Shown here: one piece after another, positions 1-10,825 of the stretch
Layout: every line of letters begins with the position of its first letter
Position numbering within the stretch: the first letter of the stretch is position 1
Origin: Taxillus chinensis
Taxonomy: Eukaryota; Streptophyta; Magnoliopsida; Santalales; Loranthaceae
DNA length: 64,000 nt
Assembly (NCBI GenBank): GCA_023512835.1
Contig: CM042084.1
Location: forward strand, 53,671,031 to 53,735,030
Reading direction: 5' to 3'
The notes under the pieces: model-generated
Databases searched by the model: none
The model's input: only the letters and a program-made list of their open reading frames with translations
Told to the model about the DNA's origin: nothing
Program-made: the position numbers and the translations under genes

Positions 1-1150
1 AAAAATAAATACAATAGTTTGTCCTTTCCAGATTACACATGATATCAGAGTGGGTCAGAGTCTTGGATTTTAGATGGTGAATTTTTCCTCCTGCTGCTTT
101 TAGAATGTGAGTTTTTGCTTTCGCCGCAGCAGTGTCTTGTCTTTGGTGGACATGATCCTTCAATTGCAAGTTTGTTTTGTTTGAGGAGCTTCATTGTATT
201 CGGCAGAATAAAGCTGAAGGGATAGGAAGAAAAAATAAAATAAAAGAAACAAAGAACTTAAAAACAGTGAAGTCTCTTGTGACTTCAACTCTAAGTCCAA
301 ATGCAAATTTTGGTGCGACATCATATCGTGTCTTGTTGATATCCTGTGATATGGTTATGGACCAATTACTGCTCTCCTGCGATGTTTCTCCACCAAGCTT
401 CTATCATGAGACCGACTGGATGTTATTGCATTCCTTCCACCCATGCATCCCCTCTCTCTTTGTCCCAAGTGTTCCTTGTTCTTGCTGATCAACATACTCC
501 TACATTGATCTGCTTGTTGCTGTTTCAGATTGTTATGTTTTTGGATTCTTCAATTGTGTTTATCGTCCCTTCTCTATTGATTCTTCATTCCTAGAATTAT
601 TGCACGACACTATAATTCAACAATGTTGATTAACTCAGATTTGATAGGGTTGATTCAATGTCTTACAATTGCTTGTCATTTGTGCAGTTTTGTAAGCCAT
701 TCTCTAGTTTGCTCTTTCTGATTTAAATGTCTCTTATGTTCAATTGGTCTTCAAATCCTAAAAGGGAGATATAAGTTGGTCTATATTGCGATGATGACGG
801 TGGATTCAGTATTATATATATATGTATATATTTGTGATTTTATGGTTTCTTTATATATGTTGTCATGCGAATCAAAGGTTCTGAAGAAGATAGTGTACTA
901 TTGTGATGGAGGTATGGGACCACAATTCCATTATGGAGTGTTGTGTCAATAGTGCTTTGAAGGGGCCACAGGACTGGAGCCCCTTAGTTGGAAAGCCTTG
1001 TGTGTGGCTGTTATGAGATGTATTTCCATACCCTACAGTCTTTATCCTTTCATCTTAATTTTATTTCAGCCTCATGGTTCGGAGGAGAATATAAGAGACG
1101 TAGTGTTAAGGTGTTGAGTCAGTTGATAGGGATTGGGATTGGTCCACAAG
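1..1150. other. AT-rich intergenic sequence, nothing recognised
   Basis: No conserved coding segment, RNA gene or clear repeat structure was recognised. Short open frames at 177-488 and 988-1200 do not resemble any family I know and are interpreted as chance frames. The N-terminal exons of the downstream acyltransferase gene were looked for here and not found. Confidence 0.4.
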
Positions 1151-1184
1151 ACAATGTTGTTGCGGATAATTCTACTGTTGTATT

Positions 1185-1920
1185 TTCCTTAATTTATTAA
1201 GAACACTAAACACACCGGAAATGCACAAAATAGAAAATTACAACAAAGGGTAAAAAACAAAAAGAAACCCAGCTCAAAAGGAGCATACATCAATAACATC
1301 AAATGTAAAATACAAAGAATAGAAGCTTGAAACTGACATCTAATCCAAAAGGACGTGGGATTTTTTTTTTGAGTTCCTTCAAAGTGCGCTCGGCATTCTC
1401 AAAGAGTCTAATATTCCGCTCGCGCCATAAACACACATTAATACAATGAGGAATAGCACGCCAAGTAACAAAGTTCTGTCTTGCTTGGCTGGACCAACCA
1501 GAGAAAAGGACTGAGAGGCACTGAGGCATTACTCATTGAAGATCAAACAACCTCAAGACCAAGTCCCAAAGCATTAGAGCAATAGGACAATGAAGAAGGA
1601 GATGGTTAACGGATTCCCCCGCTGCTTTGCACATATAACACCAACTAATAGCAACCATGTCACACCGTCGAACATTATCAGTTGTTAAGAACTTTCTTAA
1701 CACTGTAGCCCAAGCAAAGAAAGCCACCATTGGGGGAACCTTAGCCTTCTTGACACTTGTCCATGGAAACAACCCCGACCCAGCATGGGTTAATAGAGAA
1801 TAGAATGACTTGACCCGGAATTCTTTAGAACGATCAGGAAGCCTACACATCCTATCAACAGTAGAAGGATGGGTTTGGGTTGAATATAATGACTCAAAGA
1901 ACGAAGTGAAGGCTTCAATC
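1185..1920 (-). mobile_element. 5'-truncated LINE retrotransposon fragment with target-site duplication
   Basis: The segment is flanked by identical 14-base direct repeats TCTACTGTTGTATT at 1171-1184 and 1921-1934, the signature of target-primed reverse transcription. Reading on the - strand, it holds only the C-terminal end of a LINE ORF2 (the zinc-knuckle-type zf-RVT region), so it is a 5'-truncated copy of about 0.74 kb. The endonuclease and reverse transcriptase domains are missing. It landed inside the LTR-like sequence at 1150-2262 and so is younger than that sequence. Confidence 0.75.
1299..1850 (-). pseudogene. LINE ORF2 C-terminal fragment (zf-RVT domain)
   Basis: Two abutting - strand frames (1850-1533 and 1529-1299) read through the typical C-terminal region of plant non-LTR ORF2 proteins. 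Visible marks are FRVKSFYSLL, then a basic AKVPPMVAFFAWATV stretch, then CYMCKAAGESVNHLLLHC (C-x2-C with a downstream H and C), then WLLWRERN-like residues near the C terminus (here CLWRERNIRLF). One stop or frameshift between the two frames shows it is dead. It has no independent promoter and is part of the LINE fragment at 1185-1920. Confidence 0.7.
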
Positions 1921-2282
1921 TCTACTGTTGTATTATGTGTATTGCTTTGTTATTTTGTAATTTGGGCTTAAACAATTTGTGGGTTATTTTGTTATTTGTA
2001 ACATGAGCCCACATTGTCTGTGGGTTTAGGGCCCAAAGTCTTGTAGCTCCTTTAAAAGGGGATGTGCCGAGGAAGATTGTTTATTTGATAAATAGATTGA
2101 ATGCTTGAAGAAAGCTTTGTTCCTTGCTGGGGTAGGAAACTGTAGGGGTAGTGATCTGACTGCAATTGGATCATCCTAGGTTGGGATTCTTCTGTGTTTG
2201 AATGCCTAACTTTGTGTGTTTTTATAATTAAATTTCGTTTCCTAAACTTTTCCTGCATCATATTGGTATCAAAGCAAAAGCT

Positions 2283-3590
2283 TGGGATTTTCATCCAGAT
2301 CCGGCTTTAGTCAACCTCAAGATTTGTTCTTTAATCCTCAAAAACTTACCTGATCCATTCTTTACAGCCTCAAATGTCAGATCCGCCCATGTCCAGCCAC
2401 AAAAAAAAAAAAAGAAAAAAAAGAAAAGAAAAAAGAAGTGTCACATCTGCTTTCTGCTAGCTGCGTAGTAGCTCCTCAATGGTCCTAGCATGACAGCCCT
2501 CAACAACCCTTGGGATGCAAACCAATGGCATACCACTGCAGGTTTGACGCTGCTGTTGCCGTTTGGAGATTGTCGACCTCTGTCAACACTGCAAACCCCA
2601 GTTCCTTTGCTGTGTCATCAACAGCTAACGCTAAATGGTGGACCCACTAGTCATCTCCTCATATTTCGCCAAAGCTCGTCAGCGCCAACCACCTTGAGAG
2701 CTACTTCCGTCACTAGGAAGTTCCAATGCTGCCACCAGTGCTTTCTGTCCCAGAGCCTGCGAGCCAGTCTTCACTGTCTAGATCGCACTGGAACCAATTG
2801 TTGCTGTCACTGAAGGTTGCCTCTGCCGCTGATGCTATTGCTGAAGCTCAGTGCTGTTGGAACCTTTAAAAGCCTCCAGCTAGACAGGCAATTTCCCTCT
2901 GCTTGATGCTACCCCACCATTTGAAGTTTCTCATGATTTTGTAGACTGAACAAAGGTCAAAGGAGGTACATCTTACTCCAAATTACCATCCTACCCTCCT
3001 GTTTTAATTACATCAGTACTCTTTTCTTTCCAATTTAATCCTTTTTAAGCTAAGAAAATAAGAAAAGAAAAACACCTTTCATAATTATCATTGTCCCTTT
3101 ATTTGCTTTTGTAGCCTTTAATTTTTTTTCAGCCTTGTGTGTATGTACACACGCGCTCACACACTTTATTTGTTTGCTTATACGTTAACTTAGTAATAAT
3201 ATTTTGGGAACTTGTTTGAATTCATCCTTTAAGATTGCATATTTCCATAGTGTAAACTTATTTGACCATTTCCATTAGCTTTTGAGTTGCATTTATACAG
3301 GTTAGGAATTATAATTTTATTGCCTAGAGTTAAATTTTGACTTGGAATTATAATTTTATTGCCTAGAATTAAATTTTGATTATCTTGGCAACACTGTTAC
3401 ACGTAGTGGGGTTTAGGGTTTTCACCCGTGTGGCACTCGATTACTTTGATGGATGCTCCGAGTGCTGTACAGGTGAAAATCCTGATCCTGTGATAATACG
3501 CTCCTAATGGTTTACCTAATGGATTAGTGAGTAACTTGAGCCTTCTAAGATTCATAAAGCTTGAAGTTTTCATGGGTTAGCTTCAATTGA
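2283..3590. other. Degraded retroelement leader or intergenic sequence
   Basis: Sequence after the primer-binding site at 2264-2276 would be the leader and gag of the LTR element, but no gag signature is readable. There is a purine-rich A tract at 2400-2437. The 107-codon open frame at 2490-2813 has no recognisable domain. A short direct duplication of an AATTATAATTTTATTGCCTAGA-like unit lies around 3306-3372. Confidence 0.35.
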
Positions 3591-4020
3591 TTAGAGGATT
3601 TACTACTGGCATGCCTCCTATTATTGATAGTTTGAAGAAAGGGGAGTTTGTGTGATCTACATTAGCTGTTAAGGCTTTCTGAGATATCAAAGATAGGCCA
3701 AACACCTATCCTCATGTTACCAGATTTTTGTAAGTCTTTGAGGTAGCATGTGATGCTTCTGAATCAGGGATTGGAGGAGTTCTCAGTCAAGAAGCTTATC
3801 AGTAGCTCTCTTCAGTGGAAGGGTGATTTAGGCCCGATAAAGGCACACTACTTTTGATTGGGAGTTTTATGCCATTGTCCAAGCCCTTAGGTATTGGCAC
3901 CATTATTGAATACACAGGGAATTTGTTTTGTATTCTAATTATCAGGCTCTTTAATACCTTAACTCCCAAAAGACGTTGAGTCATCAACACATTAAGAGTT
4001 TATTCAAGAAATGGTTAACT
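3590..4020 (+). pseudogene. Ty3/gypsy reverse transcriptase end and RNaseH remnant
   Basis: Read across frameshifts and stops on the + strand, this segment gives the RT-RNaseH junction of a gypsy polyprotein. In order: a KKGEFV-like thumb motif at about 3637, then FEVACDASESGIGGVLSQE (3738-3795) carrying the first catalytic Asp of RNaseH, then a WEFYAIVQALRYWHH-like stretch near 3855-3905, then a degraded HREFVLYS-DHQAL motif near 3915-3955. Multiple stop codons mean it is non-functional. No integrase was seen downstream. Confidence 0.7.
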
Positions 4021-5788
4021 TATTGTCCTGCTCGTTTGCACAATGGGCATCTGCTCATCATCGGGATGCCTCTTCTTTGAAATTGGTCAAGAGTTAGAAT
4101 CCTGTCTTGAGCTGCCTCCCAAGTAAAGAAAGTCATCCCAATGGAGGTTTTGTTCATTCGAATGATTAGCCACCACTGCTCACCATCATTGTCCTAGGCC
4201 CTCCCGTTGGGGATGGGCTCTAAGAGACTTCTCACCTAGAAAACTCCATCCTAGTTGTCCTTCTAGAGAGCTTGTGGTGTGGATGCTAGGGGAAGGGTTG
4301 TGGGAGGGTGTGTGGTGTGAGGACTGATCATTGCAGGATGTTTTATTTTTTTTGCAATGTTTTTTTGGTCTATTTGGAAGGGGCACCAATTGCCTAGATT
4401 TGTATTTGGCGGATGTCTTTTTTTTGGAATGCTCGAGGAGTTTCTACATCAATGCATTTTGGAAAGGGGGCGAAGGAGTTGTATGTGATCTCTCTAATTG
4501 TTTTTGGGTCATGTGTAGGGGGGCACAATCATTGTATCTTCAATAAGGAGTGTAGTCTTCAACAGGTGAAGAACAAGTTGTGGGCTTTGTTGTTAGACAT
4601 TGGGGTTTTTAATTTTTCTTGTATTGGTGGCTGTTTCAACTTTCTTTGCACGGGTCTGACATTGTAATTTTGTCAACTTCGTTGTGCCTTCTTAATATTT
4701 TTTTATCAAAAGAAAAATAATGTTAAGAAAATGCAAGAAACAAGTTGAAGAGACCCAAATGAGCGTTTTCCTTGATGCATTAATAAATAATTCAATCAAT
4801 ACAAATTGAGGAAGAAAGAAATATGAATGTAAAAGTATACGAGACGAGATATGAATGAACAAAAACCTTACCGAGAAAAAGTAGCCATATATATGAGTAT
4901 TTGATCTCATCCATATTCGAAAAAAGTGGATATTATTCATATCCGAAGAAAAATGGATATATATATCCGTATGTGTTATTATTTGGATTTAAATACAGAT
5001 ATAGTGGTATTTGATTTGTCTTCAAAATATCCATATTTGTTTTTTATTTGAATGTTATTATTTTAATATAGTAAAATATATTATTATATAGTAGTTAAAA
5101 TTTTATACATAAAAGCTTTCCATCTCGTCTTGCGCACTCCTATGTTCTCATCATGGCTAGGTTCTACTCCAAGCCATATCATTTTGCTGTGCATTTTTTT
5201 ATTCATTTCTTAGTTTGGCAAGAGTTCCACATTAGAAGTTGGCCAAAGTTTCCAAGGATGCTCTCTAAGCAAAAAAACAAGCATTACTTCACATTATCCC
5301 CCACAATCCTTTTCTTCTTAATGGGTGTGAAGGCCAAATAGTAAGTTTAATTTTTTGTAGGCTTTTATAATTGTTCAACGGATATCCAAATTCGATTAAT
5401 ATCTAGCTAATATAGATATAGATATATAAATTTTATATCTGTTGGATATCGAATGTGATACGAATAATTTTTTATGGTTCAAATCTAGATGTGGATGTAT
5501 CAATATCCACATTCGTTTATCCAAATTTCCACCCCCTAACTAAAACTAACAAGCAATTGGTAATCAACCATGATTTCTTTGTGAAGAGAGGAATTTTGAA
5601 TGTGAATAGAGGCACGATTGTTTTATTAAAGAGAGAAGGTGTAGAATTCATCTGGCTTTATAAGTTATAAATATAATAGGTATTCCTATAGTTGAGCATT
5701 AAGCTTAAAAGGAAATAATTTCATAATTAGTACTGAGGCATGGGGTTAAATTACTCTGTCTGTTTTCATTGCACCCACTAAATTCCTT
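4020..5788. other. Intergenic, AT-rich, with GGATAT-rich repeat-like sequence
   Basis: No gene is recognised. Between about 4900 and 5540 the motif GGATAT or ATATCC recurs in both orientations. The segment ends in a CCACCCCCTAAC motif, a form often seen at ends of small hAT-type elements, but a matching left terminus was not found. The open frames at 4331-4667 and 5153-5341 show no family features. Confidence 0.35.
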
Positions 5789-5946
5789 TGTTAATGGTAG
5801 AAAGTATGGAGAAAAATACATATTCTCATTCACGATAAAAAGGATTATAACATACGTACTACTTATATTCAAAGGGAAGAAGACTTAAATAGGTTAAAAC
5901 TAGTAATAATACAACTACTAATACAATAGGATACAATTTATTTACA
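5789..5946 (-). repeat. 3' LTR of the antisense copia element
   Basis: On the - strand the LTR runs from TGTAAATAAATTG at 5946 to CATTAACA at 5789 (158 bases, TG...CA). It is preceded by a polypurine tract, seen on + as TTTCCCCTTC at 5949-5958. The segment AAAATACATATTCTCATTCA matches the fragment of the opposite LTR at 9051-9110. Confidence 0.7.
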
Positions 5947-5959
5947 ACTTTCCCCTTCA

Positions 5960-6340
5960 AGTTAGTACAAATATATCATACATGCCCAACATGGACAAAT
6001 ATGTAGCCGAGTAAGTTTTGTAGTAGTAGGATTAAGAGCACGATATTCGGTTTTCACGGTGTACAAAGAAATCACATTCTGTTTCTTATTTCTCTTAGTT
6101 ATCCGATTACCACTTACAAATGATACATACCTAGAAGTATGATTTTTTGTCCAATTTGGATCTAGCAAAGTCAAAGTCGGTATATCCCATAATATCTAGG
6201 TGTCCATGCTCGAAAAACATAATACTTTTACATGGAGAAGATTTCAAATATGCTATAATACGGTTCACATCACCCATGTGTCGAGTACTCGGATTATGCA
6301 TAAATTGACTCACAACACTAATTGGATATGATATGTTAGG
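5960..6340 (-). pseudogene. Copia RNaseH fragment
   Basis: Two overlapping - strand frames carry [20 protein letters not shown] and [16 protein letters not shown], then YVSFVSGNRITKRNKKQNV, which match the RNaseH portion of copia polyproteins (the usual form is a DADWA...STSGYVF...W.SKKQ series). The catalytic segment is altered and the frame is broken near 6140. Confidence 0.75.
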
Positions 6341-7625
6341 TCTAGTTTGAGTTCAATAGATTAGATTTCCCATTAACCTGTGATATCTTTTCTTGTTGGT
6401 TGAAATTTGATCAAGATAGACCATAGTTCACCTTGATAGGAGTATCTACAAGTTTGCTTGTCGAGTTGCTAGTTTCAGGAGGTTTAAGATATACTTTCGT
6501 TGAAAGAGAAAAATTTCCTGCTTAGATTGGGATACTTTAATGCCCAAAAAGCATTTTAGAGACCCTAAATTCTTTATCTCAAACTCCTTTATGAAATGCT
6601 ATCGGTGCTTTTCCATCTCACTTAACATATGTAAGAAGCAAGGTAATAGTGTCATTCTTCCCATCAAATTGTCATAATAGCCGATCTAAGTTAGATGCAA
6701 GGGGAAGAATAACTCTAATAGTACTCATTTTAGTCACAAAAGCAAAGGTTTCTTGGTAATCGATTCATACCTCCTGAGTGTAACATTTGACAACTAATTT
6801 AACTTTGTATCTTTTAAATGTCCCATCTGACTTGTACTTTTTTTTTTTTAAATTATAAGTCTGACTTGTACTTTACATCCTATTGTTTTCTTATTTAGAT
6901 GTAATTCAATCATTTCTCAAGTAGAATTCTCCTGAAGGGCCTCATTTCCTTTTGAGAATTGGAGTTACCCAAAAACACACTTTGGTAGCACAAGAATCAA
7001 ATTTATTCCTATGAAGTTGTTGCCCATGAACATAACACACACAACCAAAAACCTTAGGTCAAATGTTAAGAGCGAAAGGGATATAGTGAAAATGGGACAA
7101 CATTCTCAAAGGAATCTGATAGTTAAAGACACGAGTAGGCATACGGTTGATAAGATAAACAATAGTCATGACAACATTAGCCCAAAAATGCTTAGAAACT
7201 TGCATAGTAAAACACAAAGTCCGAGCGACCTCAAGCAAATGTCAATTTTACGTTATGGAGGATGCCATGCTTTTTTAAAGAAATGAATTAGAGGTTGATT
7301 CACAAATTCATGACTATTGTCGAATGAAATACTCGATAGGATTATGAAATTGTATAACTATTTGGTAGAATTGAGGAATGACATGAATAATATCATTTTT
7401 AGATTTTTTCAAATATATTTAACTCACCTTAGTATAATCATAAATAAAAGACACAAAATACATGTCCTAAAGTAGGAGTAGAAAAAAAGACCTCATACAT
7501 CATAGTGAACACAAGAAAAAGGAATAGAATTTTTATTTGAATTAATTTTAAATGAAACATAATGATTTTTTAACATAAATGTATTTTTTATACTTGAAAG
7601 TAAAAGCAGAGATATTGGAAAATAA

Positions 7626-7826
7626 TCAAGGAAATAAATGTTTTAAATTGGGGATAGAGAAGTGGCCTAAACGATAATGCCATAGCAATATGGTTTTTTT
7701 ATTTGGTGGTTTGGCCGGCTGGCTCTTATTGTCTTTTGTAGAGTTTTTTGGTAAGAGTAGAATGCGCGTGTGTTTATTGATCGAGAGAGGCTTGCTATTG
7801 AGATTTTTCTTATTTTTTTTCACCAT
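7626..7826 (-). pseudogene. Copia GAG-pre-integrase fragment
   Basis: The - strand frame ends with LLWHYRLGHFSIPNLKHLFP, the LWH.RLGH.....L signature of the zinc-binding GAG-pre-integrase segment in copia elements. It lies between the protease and the expected integrase position of the antisense element. Confidence 0.75.
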
Positions 7827-8009
7827 TTGGAGGAATGGATGTTTGCTTCAATCATATATCATTTTTCTTTCATTTGTGATGTTGTAAATGACTCTCATTT
7901 TGAGTTGGTTGTTGTAGTTTTGCTTTTCGCCCACTCCTTATGTGCGACTTTTTTCTAATAAAATTTGTTTTTTTTTTTGTTTACGTTTCTCATTTCTTAT
8001 TTGAGATTC

Positions 8010-8345
8010 CTAACAAGACTCGGATCGCAATGCTCTCTTTTCCTTCCAACAATACAAATCTCCTCTTTCTCTGCTAGTGGTAATCGTCATCTTTATGATA
8101 TTGTCTTGAGACACATAATGAGTGGAATAAAATGTTATAGAACAACTTAGATGTTTGATAATTTGGTTAATATAGAGAAGGTTATTAGAGAGATTATGAG
8201 CAAGTAAGACCGAAGACACTAAGAAAGTAGGTGAAATTGAGATATTTTTAACCCCAATAATCGGCATAGGAGTTTCATTAACAACCTGAACAAATTTAAT
8301 AGCTGAAACATCAAGAGTGATAATTAGAGGTAAGTTACTAGTCAT
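8010..8345 (-). pseudogene. Copia protease-region fragment
   Basis: The 111-codon - strand frame contains ISISPTFLVSSVLLAHNLS followed by a degraded LLSVNQI, then SCSITFYSTHYVSQDN. This is the region after the protease active site in copia polyproteins, where LSSVLHVPNL.NLLSV and C.V.F....C.FQD are typical. The DSGA active site itself is not legible. Confidence 0.65.
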
Positions 8346-9050
8346 ATGGAATCAATGACCCAAGTGCTGTTGGTAGAGGAAAGTAAAAAAAACCAATTTA
8401 GAATCATCTTCCTGGAAATTCTAGCCACATGAAAAAAAAGCAAAAGATGAATGACTCTTATTTTGTATAACCATCTTGCTTTCTTCAAACTTTTCAAGCA
8501 TGGTGTGAACATAGGATTTTAGGGTTTGAAGAGACCCCAACACCCAAAACATTACCAAAAGACTCTGTGAGAGGAAGAACCCAGAAATCTTCACGCACGA
8601 ATAGACAAGAGGGTTGAGCAAGGTTGTCTATACACATGAATAGACAAAGGAATCAAATCGTTGCACATAGTGTTTCTGGAACTGAGCGACTTGGACAGAA
8701 GGATGTTGACTTAATGAGTCTGCATTGAGCGAGACTGTCCAGCCAGTTGCAGCAACTACAGCAGCCATGACCGACTATGGTTATGGTGGTGATGGAGGAG
8801 GCAACAATGGCGGTGATGGGCGGAGGCAAGTGACAGATGGAGTGAAACTGTTGCAGTTGACGGTGATGGCGGCTGCAGTGATGGCGGAAGGCAGTAGCGG
8901 TGATAACTAGGAAGTCAGTGAGAGCTGAGATGGCGTGCTTTGCTACAGATCACACGGCTTTGATGGATACAAAAAAACACTACTTGCTCACACGAGGGAA
9001 GAGCCATGGTAGAGGTTAGGTTAGGGTAAAAAATGCTTTGCTTTGATACG

Positions 9051-9110
9051 AAGTAGAAAGTAGGAAGAAAAATACTTATTCTCATTCATGATAAAAGAGA
9101 TTACAACATA
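9051..9110 (-). repeat. Truncated 5' LTR of the antisense copia element
   Basis: AAATACTTATTCTCATTCAT and flanking bases match the LTR at 5789-5946. A primer-site-like GCTTTGATACG lies immediately to its left, as expected inside a 5' LTR of a - strand element. Only about 60 bases of LTR are preserved. Confidence 0.6.
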
Positions 9111-10738
9111 CTGCTGAAATACATATTGTCATGTAGTTCGGTAACATTTTCCAAAATGTTTTGGGCTTTTTAGCCAAAGCCCAAAATAACATTTTCTATT
9201 TTAATTTTTTAATTGCCATGCTTGACCATGACACCCATGTTTATGTTTCTGTATTCTTATTTTTTATTTTTTATTTTTATGTTTGCAAGAGTATAATAGT
9301 CACCAAACTTTGTCCATGATTTCACACATGAAAAAGTTAGGTCCCTTGTCTCTAGAATGAAGTTTGTTTTCAGAAATTGAAGATTACTGTTGGTATCCAA
9401 CATATTGCATTCACATGTTAAGTTCAACTTAGGTTGACTTATATTGATTTATTGGTCCATGACCTTACACCTAATTCATATCCAATTTGGGTCTCTTCAA
9501 TTCACCCATTACCATAAGTTTTTAATATACAAAAGGCACTAGTACAATAAATAAAAATTATGCAGGAAAATTAGTTTAAAGATATAAATGTGAGTTCTGT
9601 ATCACAATTGATCCCCACTATTAGTGGTTGTACTCACACTCTAAGATCATGGGATGATAGTATCTCCATGTTTCACATAATAATGTGGCGTGGAAAGTTG
9701 TCATCTTCATATATAAATATGATGCTTTACAGCTGTGTGAGGGGATAGCGACTAATGTAAAAAATCAACACTGGAAATTTAGAGCGTAGTTTTTGCTTTC
9801 CTCCAGGTCTTCATCCACATTTGCAAGAAAATGGCAAGGTAGGCCATACCAAAGAGAAGTGACAAGCATGCATCTTTGACTTTCCTTCCCCTATATTGTT
9901 TTATTTTGGGCTCTAATCATCTTGGATCCAAATCTCCTCAATATTTACATAATCCTCTTTTACCTCATTCTCCCTAATTTGAACTACTTTGGTCTGATTT
10001 ATCAAAAATCTCCACCTATTTTTATGTATACAAATTGTAAGTTGATTGAATTAGTTTCCAATATTTGGTAGTGTTTAGTGTTTAGGATTCTTTCTTAATT
10101 TGTAGATTTTGTAAACTCCTCTAATTAGGCTAGTTTCCTATTTTTACACGGTAGATTTTTTGAATCCCTCTAGTTAGGTTAGTTTCCTATTTTGTTGGGG
10201 TAAGCTTTTGTATCTTATCCTATATAAATGGTCTTGATATAAACTTCTGAATAAATAGAACAAAACTTTTCTCCAAAATTTGAATTGATATTAATTATTG
10301 AAGAGGATGGTTCTACGGTATCTCTTTGATACTTTGTGAAGCTAGACAATGATGACTAAGGAATAGATATAAGAACATGTTTTAGTTCATAAGAAATATT
10401 TGCTTCACATGCGAGGCCAAATATTTGAATGGTGGGTCTAGTGCTTTGGTGGAGTCGCTCCATTATGTATTGGCGGTCATGGTTTCAAATCAGCTTCTTT
10501 GCTAAAAAAAGAGAAAAACAAGGTGAAGGTTGCCTAGATATTTCCCATCTCCAGACCCCACAGTATGGGAGCTTTGGCACGGGGTACACCTTTTTTTATA
10601 CAAGGCTAATTTTTTGATTTATGTTGTACTCTAAAGCTGGTTTTTTTGTGAAATGCTATCTTCACTTACATAAATTTGTGCGCCTTGGCATGTCAAAACT
10701 TATATATAATTCTTGCTAGGTTTGCCTTCTCCATTCAG
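9111..10738. other. Sequence upstream of the first visible acyltransferase exon
   Basis: AT-rich sequence, probably an intron of the acyltransferase gene, since the exon at 10739 begins after an acceptor site and is not a first exon. No upstream exon was recognised here. A direct duplication with a 49-base step occurs at 10102-10199 (GTAGATTTT...TAGTTTCCTATTTT twice), followed by TATATAAATGG at about 10224. Confidence 0.4.
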
Positions 10739-10825
10739 GTTTCTAAAAGTGGAATCACTGGAGCAGATGAAATTATATTGTCTAACACAACTGCTTTATT
10801 TGATCGTGTTTTGCTTGATGTGGAG
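10739..10825 (+). CDS. ATS1: ATS1 exon a
   Basis: 29 codons, phase 0 at both ends. Acceptor CCATTCAG and donor GTGATT. Encodes the helix-rich segment [20 protein letters not shown], which precedes the catalytic core. It is the first exon recognised in the window and has no start codon of its own. Confidence 0.88.

Larger units (their letters stand above)
1150..2262 (+). repeat. Long terminal repeat remnant (3' end followed by a tRNA-Met-type primer site), split by a LINE
   Basis: A promoter-like stretch (TTTAAAAGGGG near 2050) is followed at 2264-2276 by TGGTATCAAAGCA, which resembles the primer-binding site for initiator tRNA-Met used by plant LTR retrotransposons. This suggests that sequence ending near 2262 is the 3' end of a 5' LTR. 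The left limit is a guess because no partner LTR was found in the window. The sequence is interrupted at 1185-1920 by an antisense LINE fragment. The degraded gypsy RNaseH at 3590-4020 on the same strand could belong to this element, but that is inference. Confidence 0.45.
5789..9110 (-). mobile_element. Degraded Ty1/copia LTR retrotransposon, antisense
   Basis: Reading on the - strand from 9110 down to 5789, the order is: a piece of 5' LTR (9110-9051), a tRNA-Met-like primer site (GCTTTGATACG on + at about 9040-9050), gag/protease (8345-8010), GAG-pre-integrase (7826-7626), a frame-broken integrase/RT region, RNaseH (6340-5960) and a 3' LTR (5946-5789). This is the Ty1/copia domain order. 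Stops and frameshifts are frequent, so it cannot be autonomous. The upper LTR is cut short. Confidence 0.75.

Noticed and set aside
177..240. A short frame containing EELHCIRQNKA, slightly like the EELYQNYKNA segment expected just before ATS1 exon a
   Set aside because: Only a few residues agree, the following residues diverge at once and no donor site fits phase 0. It is also 10.5 kb from the next exon. Too weak to call an exon.
2490..2813. 107-codon open frame on the + strand
   Set aside because: No recognisable domain, position within retroelement leader, composition typical of chance frames.
4331..4667. Two overlapping + frames (71 and 84 codons)
   Set aside because: Vaguely LINE-like residues but no diagnostic motif; not reported as a gene.
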